Positions 15,570-24,477 of a DNA stretch of 64,000 nt are shown here, piece after piece. Position numbers and translations under genes: made by a program. The stretch lies in the NCBI GenBank assembly GCA_963780795.1, contig CAWADH010000008.1:434001-498000 (forward strand). Reading direction: 5' to 3'. The notes beneath the pieces are model-generated. The model saw nothing but the letters and a program-made list of their open reading frames with translations. It made no database searches and was not told where the DNA came from. The stretch comes from DATJGR01 sp963780795 (GTDB lineage: Bacteria > Pseudomonadota > Gammaproteobacteria > Pseudomonadales > Azotimanducaceae). Position 1 is the first letter of the stretch, and every line of letters begins with the position of its first letter.

Positions 15570-18544
15570 GCCGGTTCTCCTTTCGACGCGTCGAAGCTCT
15601 TCTCCCCGACGTCCCTGGAATCGAGCCACGCGTGGTACTTCGCGACGCGCGTTTTAGCGCGCGAGCGGTGGATGCCGAAGATCAGTCCGAGTAGCGCCAG
15701 CGCAATGCCGTAGTTCGAATACTCGAGCGACGTGCGCTGCGATTCCTCGAGCGGCGGCAGCGTGCGGTTGAAATGTCCGCGCGAGCGGATCGCCAGCAGC
15801 GTCGGATCTTCCAGCGACCAGTCCACCGCATTGGCGATCAGCTGCAGCGAGTTTCCGTACACCGTACCCTCGGCGGAGCCGATCATTCCCAGCGTCTGAT
15901 CCGACAGAAAGGTGTTGGAACCGAACACGAACAACCGCGCCGACTCCGGCGACTTGTCGATGATGCTGCCGATCACGCCGGCATCGGACTTGCTGCCTTC
16001 AGGTTTCTTGTCTTCGGGCGTCTTGTCTTCGGGCTTCTTGTCTTTGTCGGCATCGGCCGCGGGCTTTTCGGTCTTCGACGCGGCAACCAACGGATTCTCT
16101 TTGTCGGCAAAGAACGACTGGAACTGTCCTTCCACGCTGACGCCGAGCGTCGATGCGCCGCGATCGCCTTCTGCCGTGAACGCCGAATGACCCGCCGAGT
16201 CGATCCGCGGCATCACGTCCATCGACGTCGACCGCCAGCTCTCCGGCGAACTCTTCAGCAGATCGACCACCTTGCGGCCCTTGTTCTTCGTCGCATCGAC
16301 GTCGATCGGCGACACCCACGGCATCGTCACCTGCGGAACGTCCGACGTGATCGGCGAAGTGGTGTTCTTGCCCGCGCCGCGCACGTCGACGAAGTACGGA
16401 TAATCGAGCATCCGCACTTCCTGGAACGAAAAGCCGCCCGCCTGGCGCGTGACCGGTATCGGAAACGCCGAGTTCTGCGGGTCCATCACGAACGACGGAC
16501 GGATGTCGATGCCCTGGAACGACAACCAGTCTGCGAGCCCGGTGTTGCGCGGCGCGGCCGTGAGCGATTGTTGGGTGAACGACGGCGCCAGCGGCGAGGC
16601 CGCCAGCATCACCGTGCCGCCCTGCATGAGGAACTGGTCGATCGCGAATACCTGCTTGTCGTTGAGCTGCTGCGGGTCGGCCACCACGAGAACCTCGGCG
16701 CCTTCGGGTACCCGACCTTCGGTGAGCTGCGTGCGCTCGACGTTGTGGTCGGTCATCAACGTGTCTGCGAGCTGCGAATACTGGTTGCCGCCGCCCATGC
16801 CCTGCATGTACGCAGGCGTCTCCGGTGCCATCAGCGCCACCGATTTGAGATAGCCGGTTGCAAAGCGCTTGAACGCCGCATCCATCGAGCGCTTCAGACC
16901 TTCCTCCGTGAGATCGTCAGGCAACGGAATCTGTACGACCGTGCTCGCGCCGCCGTCGAGCGTCAGATAGAAGTAGAAGGTATTGGTGTCGAACAGGCTC
17001 GCCGCCATCGGGCGAAAGCCGTATTTCTCACGGATTTCCTTTGCCACCGCGCCGTTACCCGCATCGGGATCGACGAACTCCACGCTCAGCTTGCCGCCGG
17101 ATTCGTTCGCGTAACCGTCGAGCACTTTGGCGACGGTTTCCTTGAATGCAGTCAACTGTGCGGGCAGCACGCGTTCGTTCGACACGTAGCCGACGAACTT
17201 CAGCGGCTTCGGAATGCTGGAGAACAGCTCACCGCCGGACTGGAATCCGTACAACACTTTCTTGATGGTGCGGGTGATGTCGTATTCCGGATTGCGCAGC
17301 TGCACGTCGAGGTCCGATTCCCCGGCCACCTTGACCTCGATCAGGTCGCGGAAGCCGAGCACTTCGAACTGGTCGCCATACTGAACGAGCACGTCGAAGT
17401 ATGAATTCACGAGGCTCGACTGGTGGCGGTCCGCAACCTGGAACGGATTCGGCCGGATGCCGTACTTGTTGTTCGCCTCGTCTTCGGCTTCGGGATTCTT
17501 CGCGGGGTCGACGACTTCGACCCGCACTTTGCCGTGGCCGGCCACTTCGAATTCGGTCAGCAGGTCTTTGAGCTGCGGCACCAGCGGCGCCAGCAGTGGA
17601 TGCGTCTTCGACGAGAAATAGCCGCGGATCAGCAACGGTTCGTGCAACTGGTCGATGTAGTTCACGGTTGCCGGAGAGATCGAATACAGGCGGCCCTTCG
17701 TCACGTCGACTCGCGCCGACGTGAAGTTCGCGAGCCACAGATTCGCCACCAGCAGATTCGCGACGACGAGCCCGATGCCCATCTGCCACGCGCTGTGCCG
17801 CCGGTGATCGCCGTCTTTCGCCCAGCGCTGCCGCTCGAGCGCAAACACGTTCAACGCGAGAAACGCGAGGATGAGACTCGCGTAGTAGTAGAGGTCGCGG
17901 AAGTCGAGCACGCCGCGCGTGATCGACTCGAAACGCGAGCCGGTGCCGATGCCGCGCAGCCACGACGCGACGTCGTTGCCGACGTGATCGGTCACCAGCG
18001 GGCTGCCGACGAGATACAGCACGGCACACGCAATCGTCGACAGGATCAGGCTGACGATCTGGTTTTCGCTGTGCGCGCTGATGGTGAGACCGATGGCAAG
18101 GTAGGCACCGCCGAGCAGCAACGCCGCGACGTATCCGGCCAGCACCGGACCCCAGTCGAGATTGCCGAGATAGGCGACGGTAAACGGCAACGGCAACGTC
18201 AGCAGCAGCGCGATCGCGAGCAGCAACCAGCACGCGAAGAACTTGCCGAGTACGAACGACCACGTACTGACAGGAACCGTCGACACGAATTCCAGCGTGC
18301 CGGAGCGCCGCTCTTCGCTCCACATCCGCATCGTCAGCGCGCTGCAGAGGAACAGCAGCAGTACCGGCAACCATTCGAACATCGGCCGCACGTCGGCGAT
18401 GTTGCGCGCGAAGAACGCCTCCACCCAGAAGAAGATGAACAACGTGACGACCAGGAAGACGGCGAGGAAGAGGTATCCAATCGGAGAGGAGAAGAACAGC
18501 GACATTTCCTTCGCGGCGATGCGCTTGATGCTGGCCCAGTTCAT
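15566..18544 (-). CDS. ABC transporter permease GldF-GldG fusion
   Basis: A 992-residue membrane protein joining two normally separate parts. Residues about 1-240 are an ABC-2 permease with six helices (start MNWASIKRIAAKEMSLFF). After another helix (about 255-275), residues about 280-940 form a GldG-like extracytoplasmic region (ABC-type auxiliary domain, LKFVGYVSNERVLPAQL), with a final helix near 945-962 and a basic cytoplasmic tail. A low-complexity segment of repeated K-P-E-D-K units lies about 830-850. It overlaps the ATPase gene and the DUF4340 gene by four bases each. In Bacteroidetes the homologues serve gliding; here the cargo is unknown. Confidence 0.88.
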   Translation of the reverse strand: MNWASIKRIAAKEMSLFFSSPIGYLFLAVFLVVTLFIFFWVEAFFARNIADVRPMFEWLPVLLLFLCSALTMRMWSEERRSGTLEFVSTVPVSTWSFVLGKFFACWLLLAIALLLTLPLPFTVAYLGNLDWGPVLAGYVAALLLGGAYLAIGLTISAHSENQIVSLILSTIACAVLYLVGSPLVTDHVGNDVASWLRGIGTGSRFESITRGVLDFRDLYYYASLILAFLALNVFALERQRWAKDGDHRRHSAWQMGIGLVVANLLVANLWLANFTSARVDVTKGRLYSISPATVNYIDQLHEPLLIRGYFSSKTHPLLAPLVPQLKDLLTEFEVAGHGKVRVEVVDPAKNPEAEDEANNKYGIRPNPFQVADRHQSSLVNSYFDVLVQYGDQFEVLGFRDLIEVKVAGESDLDVQLRNPEYDITRTIKKVLYGFQSGGELFSSIPKPLKFVGYVSNERVLPAQLTAFKETVAKVLDGYANESGGKLSVEFVDPDAGNGAVAKEIREKYGFRPMAASLFDTNTFYFYLTLDGGASTVVQIPLPDDLTEEGLKRSMDAAFKRFATGYLKSVALMAPETPAYMQGMGGGNQYSQLADTLMTDHNVERTQLTEGRVPEGAEVLVVADPQQLNDKQVFAIDQFLMQGGTVMLAASPLAPSFTQQSLTAAPRNTGLADWLSFQGIDIRPSFVMDPQNSAFPIPVTRQAGGFSFQEVRMLDYPYFVDVRGAGKNTTSPITSDVPQVTMPWVSPIDVDATKNKGRKVVDLLKSSPESWRSTSMDVMPRIDSAGHSAFTAEGDRGASTLGVSVEGQFQSFFADKENPLVAASKTEKPAADADKDKKPEDKTPEDKKPEGSKSDAGVIGSIIDKSPESARLFVFGSNTFLSDQTLGMIGSAEGTVYGNSLQLIANAVDWSLEDPTLLAIRSRGHFNRTLPPLEESQRTSLEYSNYGIALALLGLIFGIHRSRAKTRVAKYHAWLDSRDVGEKSFDASKGEPA

Positions 18545-19467
18545 GCCGCTTCTCCCGCGTCGCTGACTTCCCTGAAGACCGTTTCCAGATCGCGCTGCTC
18601 CGGCGCCACCGAATAGACGTGTATGTTCGCGGCAACGAGCGCGGCAACGACGCGCGCAGACGTCGCTTCCATCTCGCCCGACAACGGCAATGCGACCCGC
18701 TTCGTGCCGTTTCGAACCGGCGACGCGGCGCCCACGCCGTCGATGCCGCGCAACGCCGCTGCCACCGCGGCGGGCTCCGCATCGGTGCCTACCAGCAGCC
18801 GCTCGCTGCGCCGCAGGGAAGCCAGCGTTTCATCCAGCACCAGCCGGCCGTTGCGCAGGATCATCGCGCGATCACACACGGCGTTGACCTCCTGCATGAT
18901 GTGCGTGGACAGGATGATCGTCGCATTGCCGGCCAATCTGCGGATCAACTCGCGCATGTGTTGGGTTTGCGACGGATCGAGGCCGTTAGTCGGCTCGTCC
19001 AGAACGAGAAAACGCGGCTTGTGGAGGATCGCCTGCGCCACGCCGACGCGTTGCCGGTAGCCGCGTGACAACGTGTGAATCTGATCGAAGGCCTTGGACT
19101 CGAGTTCGGTCGCTTCGACCGATTCGCGCACCGCGCTCGCCTGATCCGACGGCGCCACGCCGCGCAATTCGGCGGCATATTCGAGATAGTCGACCACCGT
19201 CATCTCGGGATACAGCGGCAGACTTTCGGAGAGATAACCGAGCGAACGCTGCACCACCTTCGGCTGCTCGGCGACGTCCACGTCGTCGACCAGAATCCGA
19301 CCCTCGCTCGGCTCGAGGTAGCCGGTGAGCATCTTCATGATGGTGGTCTTGCCGGCGCCGTTGTGGCCCAACAGACCCACTATTTCGCCCTGCCCGATCG
19401 TAAAGTCGACCCGATCGACGGCGAGGAAGTCGCCGTACCGACGCGTCAGCTGTTCCGCTTTGATCAC
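18541..19467 (-). CDS. ABC transporter ATP-binding protein, GldA-like
   Basis: A 308-residue ABC ATPase. Walker A is GHNGAGKTT (34-42), the signature is LSRGYRQR, Walker B is FLVLDEPTNGLD, and the switch His is in LSTHIMQEV. The C-terminal region after residue 230 is the extension typical of ABC-2 exporters. The start is GTG 19467, with AGGAG eight bases upstream; the open frame beyond it is not coding. It is the first gene of the ATPase / permease-fusion / DUF4340 operon, with four-base overlaps, and energises the GldFG-like permease. Confidence 0.9.
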   Translation of the reverse strand: MIKAEQLTRRYGDFLAVDRVDFTIGQGEIVGLLGHNGAGKTTIMKMLTGYLEPSEGRILVDDVDVAEQPKVVQRSLGYLSESLPLYPEMTVVDYLEYAAELRGVAPSDQASAVRESVEATELESKAFDQIHTLSRGYRQRVGVAQAILHKPRFLVLDEPTNGLDPSQTQHMRELIRRLAGNATIILSTHIMQEVNAVCDRAMILRNGRLVLDETLASLRRSERLLVGTDAEPAAVAAALRGIDGVGAASPVRNGTKRVALPLSGEMEATSARVVAALVAANIHVYSVAPEQRDLETVFREVSDAGEAA

Positions 19468-19628
19468 TACCCTGTCTCCTAAGTGAGCCAACCGGAATCG
19501 GTGCGCAAGCGTACTCAGCCTCCGCACAAATTCAAGGCGCGATTTCGAGTTTTGACCTTGCACAGACCACGCGCGGGCGGCAATGTTCCCTCGCCCGACC
19601 CACGAATGACGACACCGATGACGACGCA

Positions 19629-20234
19629 GTGATGATGATCCCATCGCCGACCGGTCAGCTCGAAGCGCACTTCGAACAGGCCGCTTCCGCCACGCGCGCG
19701 ATGGTGATCTGCCACCCGCATCCGCAGTACGGCGGCAGCATGCACGACGCCGTGGTCGACACCGTGGATGCCGCCGCGCGCCGCCACGCATTTGCAACGT
19801 TGCGATTCAACTTTCGCGGCGTCGGCGCGAGCAGCGGTCGCTTCGACAACGGCGTCGGCGAAGTCGACGACCTGCTAACCGCCCTCGCCTGGCTGCGCGA
19901 CCGGACCCAACCGTTTCCGGTGTGGCTGGCCGGTTACTCGTTCGGTTCGAACATCGTGTGGCGTGCGCTGGAACGAGCGGGGCTGGTCGAAGGTGTACTA
20001 CTGATCGCACCGCCGGTTGCGCTCATGGACTTTGCGGCCCGGCCGGCATCGAACGCGAAACTGACGGTGATCGCCGGCGATGCAGACGATTACGTGGACG
20101 CCGACGCGCTATCGCACAGTGGGCACGAGAGGCCACCCCGGCAGCAAACGTCGAGACCGTGCGAGGCGCGGACCACTTCTTCTCCGGACGCCCATACGGA
20201 GCTGGCGCGCGCGGTCGAGCGGGCGCTCCGTTAG
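19629..20234 (+). CDS. Alpha/beta hydrolase (COG2945-like), frame-disrupted near C-terminus
   Basis: An alpha/beta hydrolase of about 200 residues: CHPHPQYGGSMHD oxyanion region, FRGVGASSG, nucleophile Ser104 in AGYSFGSN, and the acid in GDADDYVDAD. The frame then departs from the family between about 20108 and 20190. In the next frame that stretch reads QWAREATPAANVETVRGADH followed by FFSG, the expected catalytic-His motif, after which similarity returns to the original frame (HTELARAVERALR). As given, the protein lacks its catalytic His. Two compensating one-base errors or a real double frameshift would explain this. Starts at GTG 19629, ATG 19632 or ATG 19635 are possible. Confidence 0.7.
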   Translation: MMMIPSPTGQLEAHFEQAASATRAMVICHPHPQYGGSMHDAVVDTVDAAARRHAFATLRFNFRGVGASSGRFDNGVGEVDDLLTALAWLRDRTQPFPVWLAGYSFGSNIVWRALERAGLVEGVLLIAPPVALMDFAARPASNAKLTVIAGDADDYVDADALSHSGHERPPRQQTSRPCEARTTSSPDAHTELARAVERALR

Positions 20235-20251
20235 CGGAATGAAGGTCGAAG

Positions 20252-20932
20252 CTAAACGATCGAGACGCCGCCCGACACGAAGCGGTGACCCCACAAGACC
20301 AGTCCGTAAGCGACGAAGCCGACCAGCAACGGCAGCGCGAGTTCACCCGGCACCAGAGCGTTGCGCGACTGCGCGATGGCGAGGAACGGTATGTTCGACG
20401 TCGCAGCGGCGAATGCGGTCCAGTCAGCGCCCATCGTGCGCGCTTTCTTCGCGTCGATGAGGAAGCTGCCCCACAGCGACAACGTTCCAAGGCTGCCGAA
20501 GAACAACAGCGACGCGACGTCGCCATTCGCGACGATGTGGCCGATGGCCCACAGCACGACGGACCACTGGAACGGATGCCGAGTGATGCGCAACAAGCCG
20601 GCGCCCTGGCCGACCTGCTTCACCGTCGCTTCCTGACCGATCGCGGTCGGATTGCGCGTCATGAATCCGCCCAACAGAAACGTGAAGGCGATCGGCATCA
20701 GCACGAACGGAACGGCGCGCAATGCCGGCGTCGGCAGCCAGATGAAATCTGCGTGCGACGCGCGGCCGTAGGCAAAGATCAGAAAGCCGAGTGTTGCAGC
20801 CGCCAGCAGCGAGTAGAGCCCGAGATACGCGCGATCGCCGATCGTGCGCACGAGCGACGCCCGCAACGGCGTGCTGCTCACGCCGAGATGTGCACCGATG
20901 AACAACGCCCCTGCCAAAGCCAACTCGCCCAT
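20252..20932 (-). CDS. NnrU family membrane protein
   Basis: A 226-residue inner-membrane protein with about six helices and the NnrU signature: AHLGVSSTPLR, GLYSLLAAATLGFLIFAYGRA, and LLRITRHPFQWSVVLWAIGHI, which resembles the isoprenylcysteine-methyltransferase-like fold. NnrU was first linked to nitrite/nitric oxide reduction in Rhodobacter, but most homologues, including this one, have no denitrification genes nearby. The biochemical role is unknown. It ends 17 bases from the convergent hydrolase and its start faces the short-chain dehydrogenase operon. Confidence 0.85.
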   Translation of the reverse strand: MGELALAGALFIGAHLGVSSTPLRASLVRTIGDRAYLGLYSLLAAATLGFLIFAYGRASHADFIWLPTPALRAVPFVLMPIAFTFLLGGFMTRNPTAIGQEATVKQVGQGAGLLRITRHPFQWSVVLWAIGHIVANGDVASLLFFGSLGTLSLWGSFLIDAKKARTMGADWTAFAAATSNIPFLAIAQSRNALVPGELALPLLVGFVAYGLVLWGHRFVSGGVSIV

Positions 20933-21037
20933 GTCGCCACCGTCAAGTCAGACATTGCGTCGATTGTCCGCCTTTCTCCTTACGACACAAGCGTTCCCCG
21001 GGGTAGAATCTCCAGCGATTTCATCGAGGGGAAACAC

Positions 21038-21907
21038 ATGAAAAACGTTACGGGCAAGGTTGCATTCATCACCGGCGGCGCGAGCGGAATGGGGCTCGCG
21101 ATGGCACGGTCGTTTTCTGCGGCGGGCATGAAAGTGGCCATCGCCGACATCGAGCAGAGCGCACTCGATCGCGTGCAGGCGGAGTTCGACAGGACGAATG
21201 CCGAAGTCATCACGCTGAAGGTCGACGTGACCGACCGCGATGCGATGGAAAAAGCGGCGCAGGCGACCGAAGCCGCGTTCGGCAAGGTGCACGTCGTCTG
21301 CAACAACGCCGGCGTTGCCGTGGGTGGTCCGGTCGACGCGATGAGCTACAAGGACTGGGACTGGGTGATGGGCGTGAATCTCGACGGCGTCGTAAACGGC
21401 GTGCAGACGTTCGTCGACCGGATCAAGAAACACGGTGAAGGCGGACATTTCGTCAACACCGCGTCGATGGCCGGGCAGATCGCGATTCCGGGTCTCGGCG
21501 TGTACAACACGACGAAATACGCAGTGGTCGGGATGTCGGAAACGATGCGCGCCGACCTCGCGCCGCACAACATCGGCGTGTCGGTGCTGTGTCCCGGTGT
21601 GGTCACCACGAACATCTTCAACTCCGGACGCAACCGGCCCACCGAGCTGCAGGGCGAAACCGACAACTCGACGCAACTGCTGACGGCCGATGTCAGCGAT
21701 GCCGAGCAAGCCGCGCGCATGCAGCAGATCATGGCGAGCGCGCTCGATCCGGCCGTGGTCGGCGACATGGTGCTCGCGGCGATCCAGGCGGACGATCCGT
21801 ACATCTTCACGCATCCCGATCTGAAGCCGATGGTCGATGCGCGAAGCGCGGCGATCAACGAGTCGTTCGCGCGCTGGGCGCAATACCGCAAAGACCACGG
21901 CGTCTGA
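21038..21907 (+). CDS. Short-chain dehydrogenase/reductase
   Basis: A 289-residue SDR. The nucleotide-binding motif is TGGASGMG (12-19), followed by the NNAG motif (89-92) and the catalytic Ser143, Tyr156 and Lys160 (VYNTTKYA). It is expected to oxidise or reduce a hydroxyl/keto substrate with NAD(P). The ATG at 21038 follows GAGGGG. A likely -10 box (TAGAAT, 21004-21009) lies upstream, with only a poor -35. The second SDR gene starts 11 bases after its stop, so the two form an operon and may act on one pathway. Confidence 0.88.
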   Translation: MKNVTGKVAFITGGASGMGLAMARSFSAAGMKVAIADIEQSALDRVQAEFDRTNAEVITLKVDVTDRDAMEKAAQATEAAFGKVHVVCNNAGVAVGGPVDAMSYKDWDWVMGVNLDGVVNGVQTFVDRIKKHGEGGHFVNTASMAGQIAIPGLGVYNTTKYAVVGMSETMRADLAPHNIGVSVLCPGVVTTNIFNSGRNRPTELQGETDNSTQLLTADVSDAEQAARMQQIMASALDPAVVGDMVLAAIQADDPYIFTHPDLKPMVDARSAAINESFARWAQYRKDHGV

Positions 21908-21918
21908 AGGAACACCTC

Positions 21919-22737
21919 ATGAACAGACTCAAAGGCAAGACCGCGCTCGTCACCGGCGCCGCGCGCGGCCTCGGCGCCGCGATCGCACGGCGTTTCGCCG
22001 AGGAGGGCGCAACGGTCATCGTCAACGACCTCAATCTCGACGCCGCGCGCGCAACCGCGCAGGGCCTGAAGGGAACCGGTTACGCCGCAAACGTGGCCGA
22101 TTCGAAGAGCGTCGCGCGGATGTTCGCGGAGATCGCCAAAGTCACGCCGCGCCTCGACATCCTCGTCAACAACGCCGGCATCAGCGGCCTCGAAGGCCGC
22201 AACGACAACAACGAGCGCCTGGCGAAGTTCACGCAGCGCGCTCTGGCAATCAGCCGCGGCGAGCCGGTAGAGCCCGACAACGGCACGATCGAGGAGACCG
22301 ACGACGACTGGCACAAGATGATGGGCGTGCACGTCGACGGTACGTTCTTCTGCTCGCGTGAAGCGCTGAAGATGATGACCGCGCAACGTTCGGGCGCGAT
22401 TATCAACATGGGCAGCATCATGGGCACGTTCGGCCGCGGCGGTGGCACCGCCTATTGCACTGCGAAGGCGGCGATCCTCGGCTTTACGCGCGCGCTGGCG
22501 CACGAAGTGGCCGACCGCAACATCCGCGTCAATGCGATCGCGCCGGGGTGGATCCTCACCGACATGACGTCACCGTTCGAAGCCATGCACCCGATGCTGG
22601 CGGCGCAAACGCCGCAGGGTCGCATCGGCGAACCCGACGACATCGCGTGGGCGGCCGTCTATCTCGCCAGCGAAGAAGCGAAGTTCATGACCGGCCAGGT
22701 GATCTCACCGAACGGCGGCTGGTACATGAGTCAGTAG
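21919..22737 (+). CDS. Short-chain dehydrogenase/reductase with central insertion
   Basis: A 272-residue SDR: cofactor motif TGAARGLG (12-19), NNAG (84-87), catalytic Ser166, Tyr179 and Lys183 (AYCTAKAA), and a C-terminal GQVISPNGGWYMSQ as in 3-oxoacyl-ACP-reductase-like SDRs. Compared with the usual 250-residue form it has an extra segment of about 35 residues after NNAGISG (92-127, polar and charged), close to where a substrate loop would lie. It follows the first SDR gene by 11 bases, and its end overlaps the convergent AraC-type gene by seven bases. Confidence 0.88.
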   Translation: MNRLKGKTALVTGAARGLGAAIARRFAEEGATVIVNDLNLDAARATAQGLKGTGYAANVADSKSVARMFAEIAKVTPRLDILVNNAGISGLEGRNDNNERLAKFTQRALAISRGEPVEPDNGTIEETDDDWHKMMGVHVDGTFFCSREALKMMTAQRSGAIINMGSIMGTFGRGGGTAYCTAKAAILGFTRALAHEVADRNIRVNAIAPGWILTDMTSPFEAMHPMLAAQTPQGRIGEPDDIAWAAVYLASEEAKFMTGQVISPNGGWYMSQ

Positions 22738-23615
22738 GTTGCGAGCGGCAGAAACACGTCGGTGATCGCTTCGTGCTCCGGCACCGCCGGGAACAGATTG
22801 ACGCGCTGGAAGAACAGCGGGAAGTCGCGCAGTTCTTCGCCGCTCTGCGGCAACCACTGCGAATAAAGGAACGACACCGTATCTTCCAGCGTGTCGTCGG
22901 AGCCGACGTGCCGCAGCCGCGCGCAACGGCCCGCCGGAATGCGCCTGGCGACCACGCCGAATTCGTTTTCGTTCACCGGCCGATCAATCGACGCGCATAG
23001 ATCGTAGTGACAGTTACCGCCATCGAGCGGATGCGCATACACGATGTTGAAGGTTCTGCTCGCCCCGGGCGGCAAACCGTTCTGCCTGCGCCAATCGATG
23101 AACTTTCGCACCGCGGTGCCCAACAGTTTCGGATCGCCGCGATACTCGAGCGCAGCGACGGTCGTCTCTTCGAAGTCGACGATCGATACCTGATCGATCC
23201 GGTGGTTCGGCCTCATGTACCTGCTCCTCAATTCGCCCAGTGGTTCGTACGCTGCGTGCCACGGCAGCCACTGCGGCTCTTTCCTGAACTCCGACGGCGA
23301 CTGACCGGTGCTCTTCCTGAACGCGCGCGCGAACGCCTCCGGCCCGTCGTATCCGCTGTCGAGCGCGATATCGGCAATGCGGATGTCGTCGCGGAACGCG
23401 AGCGCATACGACGCCCGCTTCAAACGCACGAGCCGCACATATTTGTGCACGCTGATTCCAAACAGGTCGCTGAACTGGCGCTGGAAGTGGAACTTCGAGA
23501 ACGCCGCGATGCCGCTGAGCCGCTCGAGACACAGGTCTTCGTCCGCGTGCGCGTCGATGAAGTCGAATACGCGGCGGAATCGCGCGAGATACCGATCAGT
23601 GGACGTCGAACTCAA
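22731..23615 (-). CDS. AraC family regulator with GyrI-like effector domain
   Basis: A 294-residue regulator of the Rob/SoxS-like group: an AraC helix-turn-helix domain at the N-terminus (about 8-110, ISVHKYVRLVRLKRASYALAF and GYDGPEAFARAFRKSTGQSP) followed by a GyrI-like small-molecule-binding domain (about 130-294). Such proteins sense hydrophobic compounds and activate export or detoxification genes. The start is probably TTG 23615, which has GGAG eight bases upstream; the frame before it shows no similarity. It converges on the SDR pair. Targets cannot be told from the sequence. Confidence 0.85.
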   Translation of the reverse strand: MSSTSTDRYLARFRRVFDFIDAHADEDLCLERLSGIAAFSKFHFQRQFSDLFGISVHKYVRLVRLKRASYALAFRDDIRIADIALDSGYDGPEAFARAFRKSTGQSPSEFRKEPQWLPWHAAYEPLGELRSRYMRPNHRIDQVSIVDFEETTVAALEYRGDPKLLGTAVRKFIDWRRQNGLPPGASRTFNIVYAHPLDGGNCHYDLCASIDRPVNENEFGVVARRIPAGRCARLRHVGSDDTLEDTVSFLYSQWLPQSGEELRDFPLFFQRVNLFPAVPEHEAITDVFLPLATY

Positions 23616-23683
23616 CTGGCTTTCTCCGTGACCGCGCCACGATAACCGCCGACCGCAGATGCGCCCTGACCGAAGTTGCGCAG

Positions 23684-24475
23684 TTAGGCCGTCACAGCAA
23701 TGCTGCCGATCAGCGCATCGAGCACCTGATTCGGCTGCTCGAACAACATCGCGTGGCCGCATCCCGGCAACGAGACGACGCGCGAACCGGCGATCGCCGC
23801 CGCGACGGCTTTGCCGTTACGTGGCGGCGTCATCTGGTCGGCTTCGCCGACGATCACGAGTGTGGGTACGCGGATCGCGGAGACGTCGCATTGATATGCG
23901 TTGCACGCCGTGAGATCGGCGTGGTGCACGCCGCGATCGGAGCGGCCGATCAGACGGCTGCCGCCGCCGAGTATCCAGAAGCCGGGATTCGGGTTGCCGC
24001 CGAGCCGGCCGCGCGCGCTGTGACTCCAACCGTTCGCCATGTCGTTCGCCGTCGCTTCGTCGTCGCGCGCGGCAGTGAGCAGTCGTTCCGTCACCGGCAT
24101 GGGCACCGACACGCCGAGCAGCGCGAGCGAGCGCACGCGCGCCGGATGACGAATGGCGAGCGACATCGCGACGAGACCGCCCATGCTGTGACCGACGACG
24201 GCTGCGTTGGTAACGCCCGCCGTTTCAAGCACCTGGTCCATCCAGTCCGCGAGATCCTCGACGCGATCCAGTGCGGGTCCGTCGGTGCGGCCGTGGCCGG
24301 GAAGATCGGGCGCGATCACGCGCATGCCGTGGCGCGCGAAGTAGCGGGCCGGCATCACCCAGATCGTGTGATCGTGCGCGGCGCCGTGGATGAACACCAC
24401 CGGTAGTGCGTCGGCAGCGGCATGTGCGCTGCCGGTTCCGATGAATACCGAACGTCCGTCGACTGCGACGCGCAT
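23684..24475 (-). CDS. Alpha/beta hydrolase
   Basis: A 263-residue alpha/beta hydrolase. Visible features are FIHGAAHDHTIW (oxyanion hole), the nucleophile Ser97 in VVGHSMGG, an acidic residue in VIVGEADQMTPP, and the catalytic His in LPGCGHAMLFEQP. The lid region about 125-175 is Gly-rich. Substrate unknown. The ATG at 24475 lies two bases after the metY stop, so it is the last gene of the long minus-strand unit from lemA. It is not a MetX-type acetyltransferase (the size and motifs differ), despite its position next to metY. Confidence 0.85.
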   Translation of the reverse strand: MRVAVDGRSVFIGTGSAHAAADALPVVFIHGAAHDHTIWVMPARYFARHGMRVIAPDLPGHGRTDGPALDRVEDLADWMDQVLETAGVTNAAVVGHSMGGLVAMSLAIRHPARVRSLALLGVSVPMPVTERLLTAARDDEATANDMANGWSHSARGRLGGNPNPGFWILGGGSRLIGRSDRGVHHADLTACNAYQCDVSAIRVPTLVIVGEADQMTPPRNGKAVAAAIAGSRVVSLPGCGHAMLFEQPNQVLDALIGSIAVTA

Positions 24476-24477
24476 GC

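Noticed and set aside
16000..16060. Short tandem repeats of about 18 bases
   Set aside because: They encode the K-P-E-D-K units of the permease fusion; low-complexity coding sequence rather than a mobile or regulatory repeat.
15773..17404. 543-codon plus-strand frame opposite the GldFG fusion
   Set aside because: Antisense shadow of a well-supported gene; composition is Arg/His/Gln-rich and no motif is seen.
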